Below, piece after piece: positions 16,070-25,249 of a DNA stretch of 64,000 nucleotides. The notes under the pieces were generated by a model. The model saw only the letters and a list, made by a program, of their open reading frames with translations, ran no database searches and was not told where the DNA came from. The translations under genes and the position numbers were made by a program. The stretch lies in NCBI RefSeq assembly GCF_026343335.1, contig NZ_JAPELX010000001.1:1984001-2048000 (forward strand), written 5' to 3'. This DNA is from Streptomyces sp. NBC_00078 (GTDB lineage: Bacteria; Actinomycetota; Actinomycetes; Streptomycetales; Streptomycetaceae). Position 1 is the first letter of the stretch. Each line of letters begins with the position of its first letter.

Positions 16070-16449
16070 CGCGTCCTCCCCTGTGCCGCGCCGTGCGCCG
16101 GGGTCAGGTGCAGCCGTTCCACGTGAACGGCGACCTCCGGCACCTCCATGCCCACCAACGCGCGTACCCGCGAAGCGACATGCCGACGCACATCCGCGCA
16201 CCGCGCGCCGATGTCGCAGGGGTAGTCGAGCTCGATGTGCAGGCGGACATGGGCGGCGCCATGGTGGACCACGACGGCGGCCTGCGCGGGCCTGGTGTCC
16301 CGGGACTGGTCGGCGAGCACTTCGCGGGCAGCCTGAGCGGCCACCTTCGAGACCACCCGGTCGGCGATCCTGGTGGCACCGCGCTCCCCCGGTGCGACGG
16401 CCGCCGGGGGGCTGCGAAGCTCAGTGGCACCCTCGCTCACCGATGTCAC
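16066..16449 (-). CDS. Asp23/Gls24-family envelope stress protein (short copy)
   Basis: 127 residues. After a short tail, RIADRVVSKVAAQAAREVL matches the Asp23 opening helix, and VRLHIELDYPCDIGARCADVRRHVASRVRALVGMEVPEVAVHVERL matches the conserved closing strand-helix-strand of PF03780. Asp23 proteins polymerise under the membrane and respond to cell-wall stress. GTG start, sharing GTGA with the upstream stop; its own stop overlaps the next start. Tight coupling suggests fixed stoichiometry with its neighbours. Confidence 0.88.
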   Translation of the reverse strand: MTSVSEGATELRSPPAAVAPGERGATRIADRVVSKVAAQAAREVLADQSRDTRPAQAAVVVHHGAAHVRLHIELDYPCDIGARCADVRRHVASRVRALVGMEVPEVAVHVERLHLTPAHGAAQGRTR

Positions 16450-16631
16450 CGCCGGCGGTCGTCACGCGTACGGAAGAAGTCGCCGAGTTCCAGGTCCCCC
16501 TCCAGGAACCGGCCGACGACGAAACCGATGGCGCCCAGGGCAGCCACCAGCACAAAGGCCCCGAAGCCGCCGAAGTACCCGGCGAAGCCCAGCGCCATTC
16601 CGGCGATCATGCCGACCACGGCCATGCTCAT
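16446..16631 (-). CDS. Small Gly-rich membrane protein of the Asp23 locus
   Basis: 61 residues: nearly all of residues 3-42 (AVVGMIAGMALGFAGYFGGFGAFVLVAALGAIGFVVGRFL) is hydrophobic and Gly-rich, predicting two tightly packed helices, followed by an acidic then basic tail (EGDLELGDFFRTRDDRRR). It resembles the DUF2273-type small proteins that accompany Asp23 and AmaP in Gram-positive bacteria. The ATG has GGGGAG 7 nt upstream. It probably helps anchor or space the Asp23 assembly; this is by association only. Confidence 0.8.
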   Translation of the reverse strand: MSMAVVGMIAGMALGFAGYFGGFGAFVLVAALGAIGFVVGRFLEGDLELGDFFRTRDDRRR

Positions 16632-16674
16632 CGTGCACTCCCCTCAGCGGTGCGGTTGTCCGGTCTCCAGGAGG

Positions 16675-17166
16675 TCACTGGAGCCGCGACTCCGGCTCGT
16701 CGTCCTCTTCCTCCGGCAGCTTCACATCACTCACCGCGATGTTGACCTCCACGACCTCCAGGCCGGCCATCCGCTCCACCGCCGCGATGACGTTCTCGCG
16801 CACGTCATGGGCGACGTCGGAGATCGAGACGCCGTAGTCGACGACGATCTCCAGGTCAAGCGCCGTCTGCACCTCGCCGACCTCGGCCTTCACGCCGCGT
16901 GTCACCGACTTCGCCCCGCCCGGTACCCGGTCGCGCACGGCGCCGAAGGTGCGGCTGATCCCGCTGCCCATGGCGTGCACGCCGACCACGTCGCGCGCGG
17001 CCAGTCCGGCGATCTTCTCCACGACCCCGTCGGCGATCGTCGTACGTCCCCGGGTGGCCGGGTCTCCCCCGCCGCGCCGCGTCGACTTCCGCAGCGCTGG
17101 GTTTTCCGGGGCCTCACTCGCTTCTCCGGGACTCCTCGTCCGGTTCTGCTCCGTCATGTCGGTCAT
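16675..17166 (-). CDS. Asp23/Gls24-family envelope stress protein (long copy)
   Basis: 163 residues. A disordered basic head (~1-40) is followed by a full Asp23 domain: TTIADGVVEKIAGLAARDVVGVHAMGSG, then VKAEVGEVQTALDLEIVVDYGVSISDVAHDVRENVIAAVERMAGLEVVEVNIAVSDV, and an acidic tail EEEDDEPE. First gene of the operon that ends with amaP. It is divergent from the gene at 17254 with 87 bp between them, so a shared control region is likely. Start at 17166; an in-frame ATG at 17157 is possible. Confidence 0.9.
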   Translation of the reverse strand: MTDMTEQNRTRSPGEASEAPENPALRKSTRRGGGDPATRGRTTIADGVVEKIAGLAARDVVGVHAMGSGISRTFGAVRDRVPGGAKSVTRGVKAEVGEVQTALDLEIVVDYGVSISDVAHDVRENVIAAVERMAGLEVVEVNIAVSDVKLPEEEDDEPESRLQ

Positions 17167-17253
17167 CGCCGCACGTCCCTTCGATTCGTCCTCCTTTCAC
17201 CACGGTAAGTGAGGTTGCGCCACCGCGCGCCGGGGATGCGGCAGGCTGGAGGA

Positions 17254-17964
17254 ATGACGGCGGAACGGTGGGCGCAAGAGGTACGGCATCAACTGGGCCT
17301 GGGCAGACTTCTGCCCCTGGGCGGACCGCGCGAGGGCGCGTGGATCTCGGAGGCGGCGGCCGAGGCGGTGCTCAGGCGCGCGGCCGGGGAGTTGAGCTGG
17401 GTACGGCTGGACGGGCTGCGGATCGCGCTCGCCGACCCGGACACCGCGGCCGACCCCGCCGTGCCGCCCCCGCCGAGCGCCCTGCCGCCCGGACCGCTAC
17501 GGCTGACGGCGGATTTCGCGGCGACGGCCGCTCAGCCGCTGCCGACGACCGCGACCCTGCTGCGTGCGACGCTGACGGCAGCGGCGACCGAACTGCTCGG
17601 CCTGGTGGTGGCGGATGTCGACCTGCGGGTCACGGCGCTGCTGGACGAGGTCCCGGAGGCCGTGCCGGTGCGGCCGCCTGAGCCATCGCGCGCCGCCGGG
17701 TCCGGGACCGGCGACGAGGGCCGCGCCGCGGCTGCCGCCCTCGCCGTCCCGGGAGTTGCCCGTCTGACGGGCGGGCTGGGCCGGTCCGTGCACATCGAGG
17801 AGCGGCACGAGGAGGGCGCGCTGCCGCACCGTCACGCGCGCGTGGAGCTGGCGGTGGACGCGGGCCACCGGGCCCTGGACGTGGCCCGGGAGGTGCGGGC
17901 GGCGGTCTCCGCGTCGCCGGCGGATCACCTGACGGTGGCGGTACTGATCACAGCCGTGGGCTGA
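17254..17964 (+). CDS. Asp23-locus companion protein (P10-family label)
   Basis: 236 residues, no membrane segment. Homologues in Streptomyces are, as I recall, labelled nucleopolyhedrovirus P10 family, a name that says nothing about function. Both halves end in the strand-helix-strand pattern of Asp23: GPLRLTADFAATAAQPLPT...LLGLVVADVDLRVTALL (~90-135) and RHARVELAVDAGHRALDVAREVRAAVSASPADHLTVAVLITAVG (~195-236). It therefore looks like two degenerate Asp23 half-domains in tandem. It lies divergent from the Asp23 operon. GGAGGA sits very close (2 nt) to the ATG at 17254, which would weaken initiation. Confidence 0.75.
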   Translation: MTAERWAQEVRHQLGLGRLLPLGGPREGAWISEAAAEAVLRRAAGELSWVRLDGLRIALADPDTAADPAVPPPPSALPPGPLRLTADFAATAAQPLPTTATLLRATLTAAATELLGLVVADVDLRVTALLDEVPEAVPVRPPEPSRAAGSGTGDEGRAAAAALAVPGVARLTGGLGRSVHIEERHEEGALPHRHARVELAVDAGHRALDVAREVRAAVSASPADHLTVAVLITAVG

Positions 17965-17995
17965 TCACTGCCGTGGAGTGACCACTGCCGTGGGC
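17945..17995. repeat. 17-bp tandem repeat, three copies, spanning a stop codon
   Basis: TGATCACAGCCGTGGGC (17945), TGATCACTGCCGTGGAG (17962) and TGACCACTGCCGTGGGC (17979) follow each other without gaps. The stop codon of the preceding gene is the first TGA of copy two, so the last five codons of that protein are themselves copy one. Slippage duplication at a gene end is the simplest explanation. Confidence 0.8.
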
Positions 17996-18044
17996 GAGCG
18001 GTCGTGGCGGCGTCCGGTGCGGTCGGCCCACCCGCCCGGTCGGC

Positions 18045-18848
18045 TCACTCGCCCAGGCCGGCCAGGTCCCGCAGGCGCCGTGCCTGCGCGGCCCTCTCGG
18101 CGGCGCGCTGGGCGTCGTAGTCCCGGCCCTGTGCCCCGCGCAGCAACGCCTTGGTCTCGATCACCGCGTCCCGGGGTGCGGCCAGGACCGCCGACACCAG
18201 GTCGTGCACGGCGCCCTCAAGCTGTTCGGCGGGTACCGCGAGGTTGGCGAGCCCCGTGCTGACGGCCTCCTCGGCCTGGACGAAGCGGCCGGTCGCGCAG
18301 ATCTCCAGTGCGCGGGCATAGCCCACCAGTCCGACGAGCGGATGCGTGCCGGTCAGGTCGGGTACGAGTCCGAGGCTGGTCTCGCGCATGGCGAACTGCA
18401 CGTCGTCGGCGACCACGCGCAGGTCACAGGCGAGCGCCAGCTGGAAGCCCGCGCCGATGGCATGCCCCTGCACGGCGGCGACGGACACGAGGTCACTGCG
18501 CCGCCACCAGGTGAATCCGGCCTGGAACTCGGCGATGATCGCGTCGAGTTCGCCGTCGCTGCTGCGCGCGATGTCGACGAACGTCGGCTCGCCCTCGATT
18601 CCCTCGGGCGTGAACATGCGCCGGTCGAGCCCGGCGGAGAAGGACTGCCCCTCGGCGCGCAGCACGACGACACGCACGGACCCCGGCAGGATCCGACCTG
18701 CCTCGGCGAGCGCACGCCACAGAGCGGGGCTCTGCGCGTTGCGCTTGGCCGGGTTGGTCAGCGTCACCGTGGCGATCGCGTCGTCGACGGTGAGCCGTAC
18801 GCCGTCCTTGTCGAGCAGCGGACCGAGGTCCTGGGCAGGCGAAGCCAT
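18045..18848 (-). CDS. Enoyl-CoA hydratase/isomerase family protein
   Basis: 267 residues of the crotonase fold. VTLTNPAKRNAQSPALWRAL near residue 28 is the CoA-binding entry, SFSAGLDRRMF near residue 68 forms the first oxyanion-hole strand, and AAVQGHAIGAGFQLALACDLRV near residue 123 gives the second. At the position where enoyl-CoA hydratases carry one catalytic Glu there is MRETSLGLVPDLTG; the acidic pair is only partly conserved, so isomerase or hydrolase activity is as likely as hydration. ATG at 18848. In S. coelicolor the equivalent gene precedes gbn, as here. Confidence 0.85.
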   Translation of the reverse strand: MASPAQDLGPLLDKDGVRLTVDDAIATVTLTNPAKRNAQSPALWRALAEAGRILPGSVRVVVLRAEGQSFSAGLDRRMFTPEGIEGEPTFVDIARSSDGELDAIIAEFQAGFTWWRRSDLVSVAAVQGHAIGAGFQLALACDLRVVADDVQFAMRETSLGLVPDLTGTHPLVGLVGYARALEICATGRFVQAEEAVSTGLANLAVPAEQLEGAVHDLVSAVLAAPRDAVIETKALLRGAQGRDYDAQRAAERAAQARRLRDLAGLGE

Positions 18849-18903
18849 GGAATGCCTCCGATGAGTGCGGTCAGCAGAGCGAAGCTAAGTGACTGCACAG
18901 TAA

Positions 18904-18935
18904 CCACCCGGCCGATCTGCCGACCGACCGGGTGG
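18904..18935 (-). terminator. Hairpin downstream of gbn
   Basis: CCACCCGG at 18904-18911 pairs with CCGGGTGG at 18928-18935 across a 16-nt loop that can itself pair (CGGxxx...CCG). It lies 30 bp past the gbn stop and before the enoyl-CoA hydratase start, consistent with a factor-assisted terminator. No U-tract follows. Confidence 0.5.
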
Positions 18936-18965
18936 CCACCATCGAAGCCGATGAGCCTCCCGGGA

Positions 18966-19187
18966 TCAGGACGAGGCGGCCTTCTTGCCCCGCGTCGCCC
19001 CGCCACGCCCACGGAGCGTGACGCCCGACTCGCTGAGCATCCGGTGCACGAAGCCATACGAGCGGCCGGTTTCCTCGGCCAGTGCCCGAATGCTCGCACC
19101 GGAGTCGTACTTCTTCTTCAGGTCTGCCGCGAGCTTGTCGCGCGCGGCGCCGGTTACCCGGCTGCCCTTCTTCAGAGTCTCGGCCAC
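18966..19187 (-). CDS. gbn: Gbn-like GATC-binding nucleoid-associated HTH protein
   Basis: 73 residues, the length of S. coelicolor Gbn (SCO1839). A Lys-rich head (AETLKKGSRVTGAARDKLAADLKKKYDSG) precedes a single helix-turn-helix (ASIRALAEETGRSYGFVHRML) and a basic Gly/Lys tail (RGRGGATRGKKAASS). Gbn is a small nucleoid protein that binds GATC-containing sites genome-wide and affects development and antibiotic timing. GTG at 19187 is chosen because AGGAGG precedes it by about 6 nt; an upstream ATG at 19232 would add 15 poor residues. The upstream region carries a dense GATC cluster (19457-19524), which fits autoregulation. Identification rests on recalled family sequence and gene order. Confidence 0.8.
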   Translation of the reverse strand: MAETLKKGSRVTGAARDKLAADLKKKYDSGASIRALAEETGRSYGFVHRMLSESGVTLRGRGGATRGKKAASS

Positions 19188-19539
19188 CCGTGCCTCCTCG
19201 TGGGAAGTGCGCTCTGGTCCCCTCATGATCACCCCTCAAGGCGTTCATGGCCACCCATTCGGCAAGGTCCGTGAGACAGGGTTGTGACGACGGGAGCGCA
19301 TCCCCACAAGCGGAATCTGTAATTCCTCCCCTCGGCGTTCGTACCGCCGAACGGGTTGTGTTGCGAAGCACCAGGTCAGAGACGTACTACGGCCGAACCC
19401 TTGTCGATAAAGGGCTCGGCCGCGAATTCGATGTAGGACACACCTCGGTACGAGGAGATCTCACACAGATGATGGATCACGGATCGGCCGAATGATCCAT
19501 ACGCTGTGGATCACACCTTCGATCACGCGGTGCTGACTC
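19188..19539. promoter_or_regulatory. Intergenic region with GATC cluster upstream of gbn
   Basis: 352 bp without a supported gene. Six GATC sites occur at 19457, 19475, 19482, 19494, 19509 and 19521, within 68 bp, and another at 19227 lies 40 bp before the gbn start. Random expectation at this GC content is about one per 350 bp. Several sites are in the longer form GGATCAC or CGATCAC. A large open frame on the plus strand here (19247-19495) shows no codon bias and is not a gene. Confidence 0.7.
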
Positions 19540-21138
<1,599 letters not shown>

Positions 21139-21229
21139 GGACAGGCTCCAGGGCAGACTGGGATGACGGGTGGGCGACTGAGGACGTTCCCGCCGTCTAA
21201 TGCGCGAGGAGAATGGCCATGGGCCAAGT

Positions 21230-21907
21230 CTAACGGGGCTGTGCAACCACTTTTTCTGTGTTCGGGTGTTCGGGCCGCCCGCCGGCGAGGCTGTCGCCAA
21301 GGGGCGCACGGTGCAGGGTCGTCCGGCCCAGCTCGTCCACGGCGATGAGCTGGGACGTCCACGCCGATTCCGGGCAGAGCTGGGCGACGAGCAGCGCTCC
21401 GGCGGCGTGACGTACGGCACGCTCGGGCGCGAAGGCGCACCCGCCGCGCGCGGGCACCACCCAGCGCAGGTCGCCGTCGGCGATGCGGTAGGCGGCGATG
21501 CGGGGCGGGGTGACGACGGCGAGGAGCCCACGGCCGAGGGGGCGCAGGACTCCGGTGCCGCCCTGTGCGGGAAGCCAGTCGGCGCTCGCGGGGAGGGCGC
21601 GGTGCCAGCGGACGGCGGAGCCGTCGGCGGCGGTGACCAGTCCGTCGTCCCAGAGCGTGATGGCGTCCCCACGCGCGCGGAGCACGGCGAGCGGATGGCG
21701 GCCGTCGCGCGTGTAGCGCGCGCCTGCGGTGAAGTGGTCCCCGTAGGGGGCGGGGCGGGACTCGTAAACGGCGGCCAGGACGGGCACCGCCAGGAGGAAG
21801 GCCAGGGTGGCGACGAGCGGGCGGCGGACGCGGCGGGCGCCCGGGAGTTCACTGGTCTCCGGGGCGGCGCGGCGCGCCCCCGTCGTCTCGACCGGCAGAT
21901 CGCCCAC
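21230..21907 (-). CDS. Membrane-anchored hypothetical protein
   Basis: 225 residues. A basic cytoplasmic head of ~28 residues is followed by one membrane helix (LVATLAFLLAVPVLAAVY, ~31-48) and an extracytoplasmic domain. Strands such as DAITLWDDGLVTAADGSAVRWHRAL and IAAYRIADGDLRWVVPARGG look like two or three blades of a PQQ-type beta-propeller, too few for a full one. I do not recognise a function. GTG start with a GGGGGG stretch upstream. Lies 92 bp upstream of the ABC-F gene and may be co-transcribed. Confidence 0.7.
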   Translation of the reverse strand: MGDLPVETTGARRAAPETSELPGARRVRRPLVATLAFLLAVPVLAAVYESRPAPYGDHFTAGARYTRDGRHPLAVLRARGDAITLWDDGLVTAADGSAVRWHRALPASADWLPAQGGTGVLRPLGRGLLAVVTPPRIAAYRIADGDLRWVVPARGGCAFAPERAVRHAAGALLVAQLCPESAWTSQLIAVDELGRTTLHRAPLGDSLAGGRPEHPNTEKVVAQPR

Positions 21908-22415
21908 CGTGCCCCCCTTCCGCGTCCATCACCCTCGGATCCGGCGCAGAGCGTAGCCACGAGCGGGTACGGCGGCCGGGGTGTGCGGTCGTGACACGGC
22001 GGGGTGAGCGGGCACGTCCCCCGTTCGGCCCCTTCGCCGGCCTCGAAGGGCGGTCCCGGGGTGTGGTCAGTGGTCGCTGTGCCGCCGGGCAGCGGGGCGG
22101 ATTCCGGCAGGGAGCACAAGAGGGTGATCGGCATGGCCGGCACCGGGCAGCGGGCGGCCGAGCGCCTTTCCGGCCCAAGGGCCGCGGCGGCGTCCACGAC
22201 TCGGCGAGGAAGGGCGCGGGCCCCGAGCGGGGTGTACGTCACCGTGGACGACGCCGAGGCACACCTCCATGGCGCGCCATGGAGCGCCATGGAGAACGCT
22301 GATGCCCCCGACGGACCAGGGCCCGCCACGGCTCACGGAGCCGCCTGGCCGGGGACGCCGAGGGCACCATCCGGAGCTTCGGCACGTACGCGCCCCGGAT
22401 AGCCGCCGACTGCTC
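21908..22415. other. 508-bp intergenic region with a 20-bp perfect palindrome
   Basis: I see no convincing gene here: open frames exist on both strands but lack the strong third-position GC bias of neighbours. The one clear feature is a perfect 20-bp palindrome at 22265-22284 (CTCCATGGCG followed by CGCCATGGAG), directly followed by a third copy of the half-site at 22285-22294. It could be an operator or a recombination-prone structure. Confidence 0.6.
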
Positions 22416-23816
22416 CTAATCGCCCCCGGTGTGCACCTGGAAGGCGGCGCGGCGCACGGCCTTCGCCAGGGCGGGGTCCGGGTGCGCCGCGGCGAGCGCG
22501 ACCAGGACCTGCACGGTGCGGGGGTGGCCGACGGCGCGCACCTCGTCCAGGAGCATGGGGACCGTCGGCTGGACGGCGGACTCCAGGTGCCGTACGAGCA
22601 TCGGGGCCTCGCCGTGGTCGGCGACGGCGGCCGCGGTGTCGACCCACAGCCAGGTGGCCTCTTCCCGGGTGAGGACCTCGTAGGCGTCCTCGGGGTCGAC
22701 GCCGTCGTGCTCGGCGAGCCACAGCAGGGCGTAGGGCCGGAGCGTGGGCTCGTCGGCCACGGCGCTGACGTCGGGCTCGGCGGGGGCGCCGACCACGCGC
22801 AGCGCCTCGAAGGCGAGGCCGCGCAGGAGGGCGTCGTCGCCGCGGGCCGCGTCGATGAGTTCGCTGACGGCGCTGCCGACGGGCCGGGCGGCGAGCCAGG
22901 CGCGGTACTCGGCGCGGGCCGCGTTGGGACGGAGCTGGGCGCAGCCGCGGAGCATGTCCTCGGCGGCCTGCTCGATGTTCCCGGCGGGGCTCTGCGCGGC
23001 GACGCAGATCTGCTCCAGCTTGACCCAGACCGCCCAGCTGCCGAGCGGGGTGAGCGTGGCCTGTCCGTCTCCGTAGGTGAGCGCACCGACGGAGCCGAGG
23101 GCGTACAGGGCCCAGTCGAGGAGGGGCGCGAGCGGGGTGTCGGGGGCCTGGGGCTGCTGCAGGGGGTCGGGCTGCGGTCCGTAGGGAATCTCGCAGCGCT
23201 CCGTGCGCAGTTCGGTGACCCGCTGCGCCAGGAGGTCCAGAAGCTGGTCGACCGGGACGGGTCCGGCGGACAGCTGGAGGAAGGAGAGCACCTGAGGCAT
23301 GGCCGAGACGACCTCGGCGACGGCCGCGGGCTCGTGCTCCGCGGGCTCGGCGTGAGCGAGCGACCAGGCGTCGAACAGGGCGACCCAGCCGCGCAGTACG
23401 GCGCTGTCGTCGCGGTCCCAGGCACGCAGCCGCCAGCCGGGGCGGGCGCTGTCGCCGTGCACCTCGACGAGGCCGGCGAGACGGGCGGTGTCCCAGTCGG
23501 CGCGGACCTGAGCCGCGGTCAGGCCCAGGTCGCGGGAGGCCCGTTCCGCGGTCGCCTCGGCGAGGGTGGCCTTGCCGTCGGCTGTCGCGCTGTCGCCGCC
23601 CGGGCCGAGGGCGGCGTCCGCCCAGCGGGCGACGCGGGCCGCGGCGGCCAGACCGGAGCGCGCCATTCTGGCCAGCTCCGCGGGCGCCGGTGTGCCCTCC
23701 GGAGGGCGGGGCGCGGGGCGGCGCGAGCGCCGCTGGTTCACAGCTGAGGGGGCGGCGGCCAGGGGTCGCGGGCGGACGAGTCGAAGCCTGGAGTCGCGCG
23801 GGATACGGGACGTCAC
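22416..23816 (-). CDS. Conserved hypothetical protein with probable HEAT-like C-terminus
   Basis: 466 residues, acidic and Ala/Leu-rich, no membrane segment or signal peptide. The first ~45 residues are basic and Pro-rich. Residues ~55-140 contain a possible winged-helix pattern (LAEATAERASRDLGLTAAQVRADWDTARLAGLVEV). From ~330 on, repeated helical pairs (DDALLRGLAFEALRVVGAP, LRPYALLWLAEHDGVDP, HPRTVQVLVALAAAHPDPALAKAVRRAAFQV) resemble HEAT repeats, a protein-binding scaffold. I do not recognise a function. GTG at 23816 has GGAAG about 9 nt upstream; 16 further upstream codons (ATG 23864) look non-conserved. Confidence 0.75.
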   Translation of the reverse strand: MTSRIPRDSRLRLVRPRPLAAAPSAVNQRRSRRPAPRPPEGTPAPAELARMARSGLAAAARVARWADAALGPGGDSATADGKATLAEATAERASRDLGLTAAQVRADWDTARLAGLVEVHGDSARPGWRLRAWDRDDSAVLRGWVALFDAWSLAHAEPAEHEPAAVAEVVSAMPQVLSFLQLSAGPVPVDQLLDLLAQRVTELRTERCEIPYGPQPDPLQQPQAPDTPLAPLLDWALYALGSVGALTYGDGQATLTPLGSWAVWVKLEQICVAAQSPAGNIEQAAEDMLRGCAQLRPNAARAEYRAWLAARPVGSAVSELIDAARGDDALLRGLAFEALRVVGAPAEPDVSAVADEPTLRPYALLWLAEHDGVDPEDAYEVLTREEATWLWVDTAAAVADHGEAPMLVRHLESAVQPTVPMLLDEVRAVGHPRTVQVLVALAAAHPDPALAKAVRRAAFQVHTGGD

Positions 23817-24009
23817 GGGTGCAGTCTTCCGGTTGACGGTCGGAAAACCCAAACGGAATGTCACGGGGGGCGACGGGACTGGCCAACGGACGGGGGCGGG
23901 CGAGCGGCTCGGGACCGAGAACCGGCCAGTGGTACGGCCTTAAACGGAATCGCGTGTGCTGTTCAGCTCCGCTGCTGCTCACCTCTGGCGGACGGTCACC
24001 TCGGCAGGG

Positions 24010-25128
24010 TCACATCAGCGGGGTCAGGAAGCGGCGCAACGCCTCTTCGTAGGCCTTCGGGTCGGCGTTCCACATCGCTCCGTGCCCAGCCTGCGGCACC
24101 GTGCGGAGGGCGATCAGGCCGGGGTGCGCGTCCGCGAGCCGGCGGGAGTACTCCCAGGGGGCCAGCGTGTCGTCGGGGCCGTGGAAGATCAGCGTCGGGA
24201 CGGTGAGCTGCGCGGCCCCGGCGGTGCGATCGCGTTCCAGGCCGGTGCGCCCCTGGGCGGCCCGCACGGCGAGCGGGAGCAGCGCGCCCGGGGTGCGGCG
24301 GGCCGAGGCGAGGGCGCGCAGCGTCGTGGCCCAGCTGAGGACCGGGGAGTCCAGGACCAGCCCCGAGATGCTCTCCCGCAGCGCGGAGTGCGCGGCGGCG
24401 CGCAGCGCCATGGTGGCGCCGGTGGACCAGCCGTGCAGCACCACGTGCCTGGCGCCGTGGTTCACGGCGTACCGGATCGCCGCGTCCACGTCGCGCCACT
24501 CCGTCTCGCCGAGGTGGTTCAGACCGTCCGGGGAACGGGGGGCGCCGCGGTCGCCGCGGTAGGCGAGGTCAAGCACCGGGAAGCGCTGCCGGTGCAGGAA
24601 CTCCATCACGTTCATGGGGTGTTCCCTGGTGGCTCCCAGGCCGTGCACCGTGATCACCCAGGTGTTCCGGACGCCGGGCACGAACCAGGCGGGCAGGGAG
24701 CCGAGTTCGCCGGGGATGTCCACGTCGGTGTGGTCGAGGCCGAGGGCGGTGCTCGGGTTGCCGATGTGCACGTTCGGGGTCAGCCACACCTTGTCGCCGG
24801 GGTCCAGGGCGCCGTGCGTGACCCGCTCCAGGCGGCGGACGACGGTGTCGGCGGAGTGCGTGGCGGTGTCGAGGACGGGGCCGACGACCGCGTGGGTGCC
24901 GTCGCCGGAGAGGCCGTAGGTGCCGGGGCGCAGGGCGGCCAGGTCGCGGGTGAGCGCGATCTGGCCGGCGGCCGTGGCGTGCACGGTGAGCCGGGGTTCG
25001 GTGGGCAGCGGCCTGCCCGGGGGCGTCTTGAGTGCCGCGTCGCTCGCGAACCGGCCGGCGGCCACGGAGGCCGCGCCGGCTGCCAGGGCTACGGTGACGG
25101 CAGCGGCCGTTGCTTTGACGGTGCGCAC
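24010..25128 (-). CDS. Membrane-anchored alpha/beta hydrolase
   Basis: 372 residues. An N-terminal hydrophobic segment (ATAAAVTVALAAGAASVAAGRF) is a signal anchor, so the enzyme faces outward. The hydrolase core begins near residue 155 (NTWVITVHGLGATREH), the nucleophile elbow is HGWSTGAT (GxSxG) near 245, the Asp is in FHGPDDTLAPWEY, and the catalytic His in QAGHGAMWN. Family members cleave esters or amides; the substrate is unknown. GTG start at 25128 begins the signal segment. Confidence 0.82.
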   Translation of the reverse strand: MRTVKATAAAVTVALAAGAASVAAGRFASDAALKTPPGRPLPTEPRLTVHATAAGQIALTRDLAALRPGTYGLSGDGTHAVVGPVLDTATHSADTVVRRLERVTHGALDPGDKVWLTPNVHIGNPSTALGLDHTDVDIPGELGSLPAWFVPGVRNTWVITVHGLGATREHPMNVMEFLHRQRFPVLDLAYRGDRGAPRSPDGLNHLGETEWRDVDAAIRYAVNHGARHVVLHGWSTGATMALRAAAHSALRESISGLVLDSPVLSWATTLRALASARRTPGALLPLAVRAAQGRTGLERDRTAGAAQLTVPTLIFHGPDDTLAPWEYSRRLADAHPGLIALRTVPQAGHGAMWNADPKAYEEALRRFLTPLM

Positions 25129-25249
25129 CCGTCCAGTGTCCTGGCCAACCCGGTCACGGGCCAGCGGGAGGGCGGAACGGGGTGATGCCGATTGCGGTAC
25201 CGGCACTCTCGGGGCGAGGGTGCCCGGCACCGCTGCGGGCGTGGTGCGC

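Noticed and set aside
19247..19495. 82-codon plus-strand frame in the gbn upstream region
   Set aside because: Codon use is unlike neighbours and the frame runs through the GATC cluster.
22004..22402. 132-codon plus-strand frame in the 508-bp gap
   Set aside because: No third-position GC bias, no recognisable motif, and it includes the palindrome; not supported as a gene.
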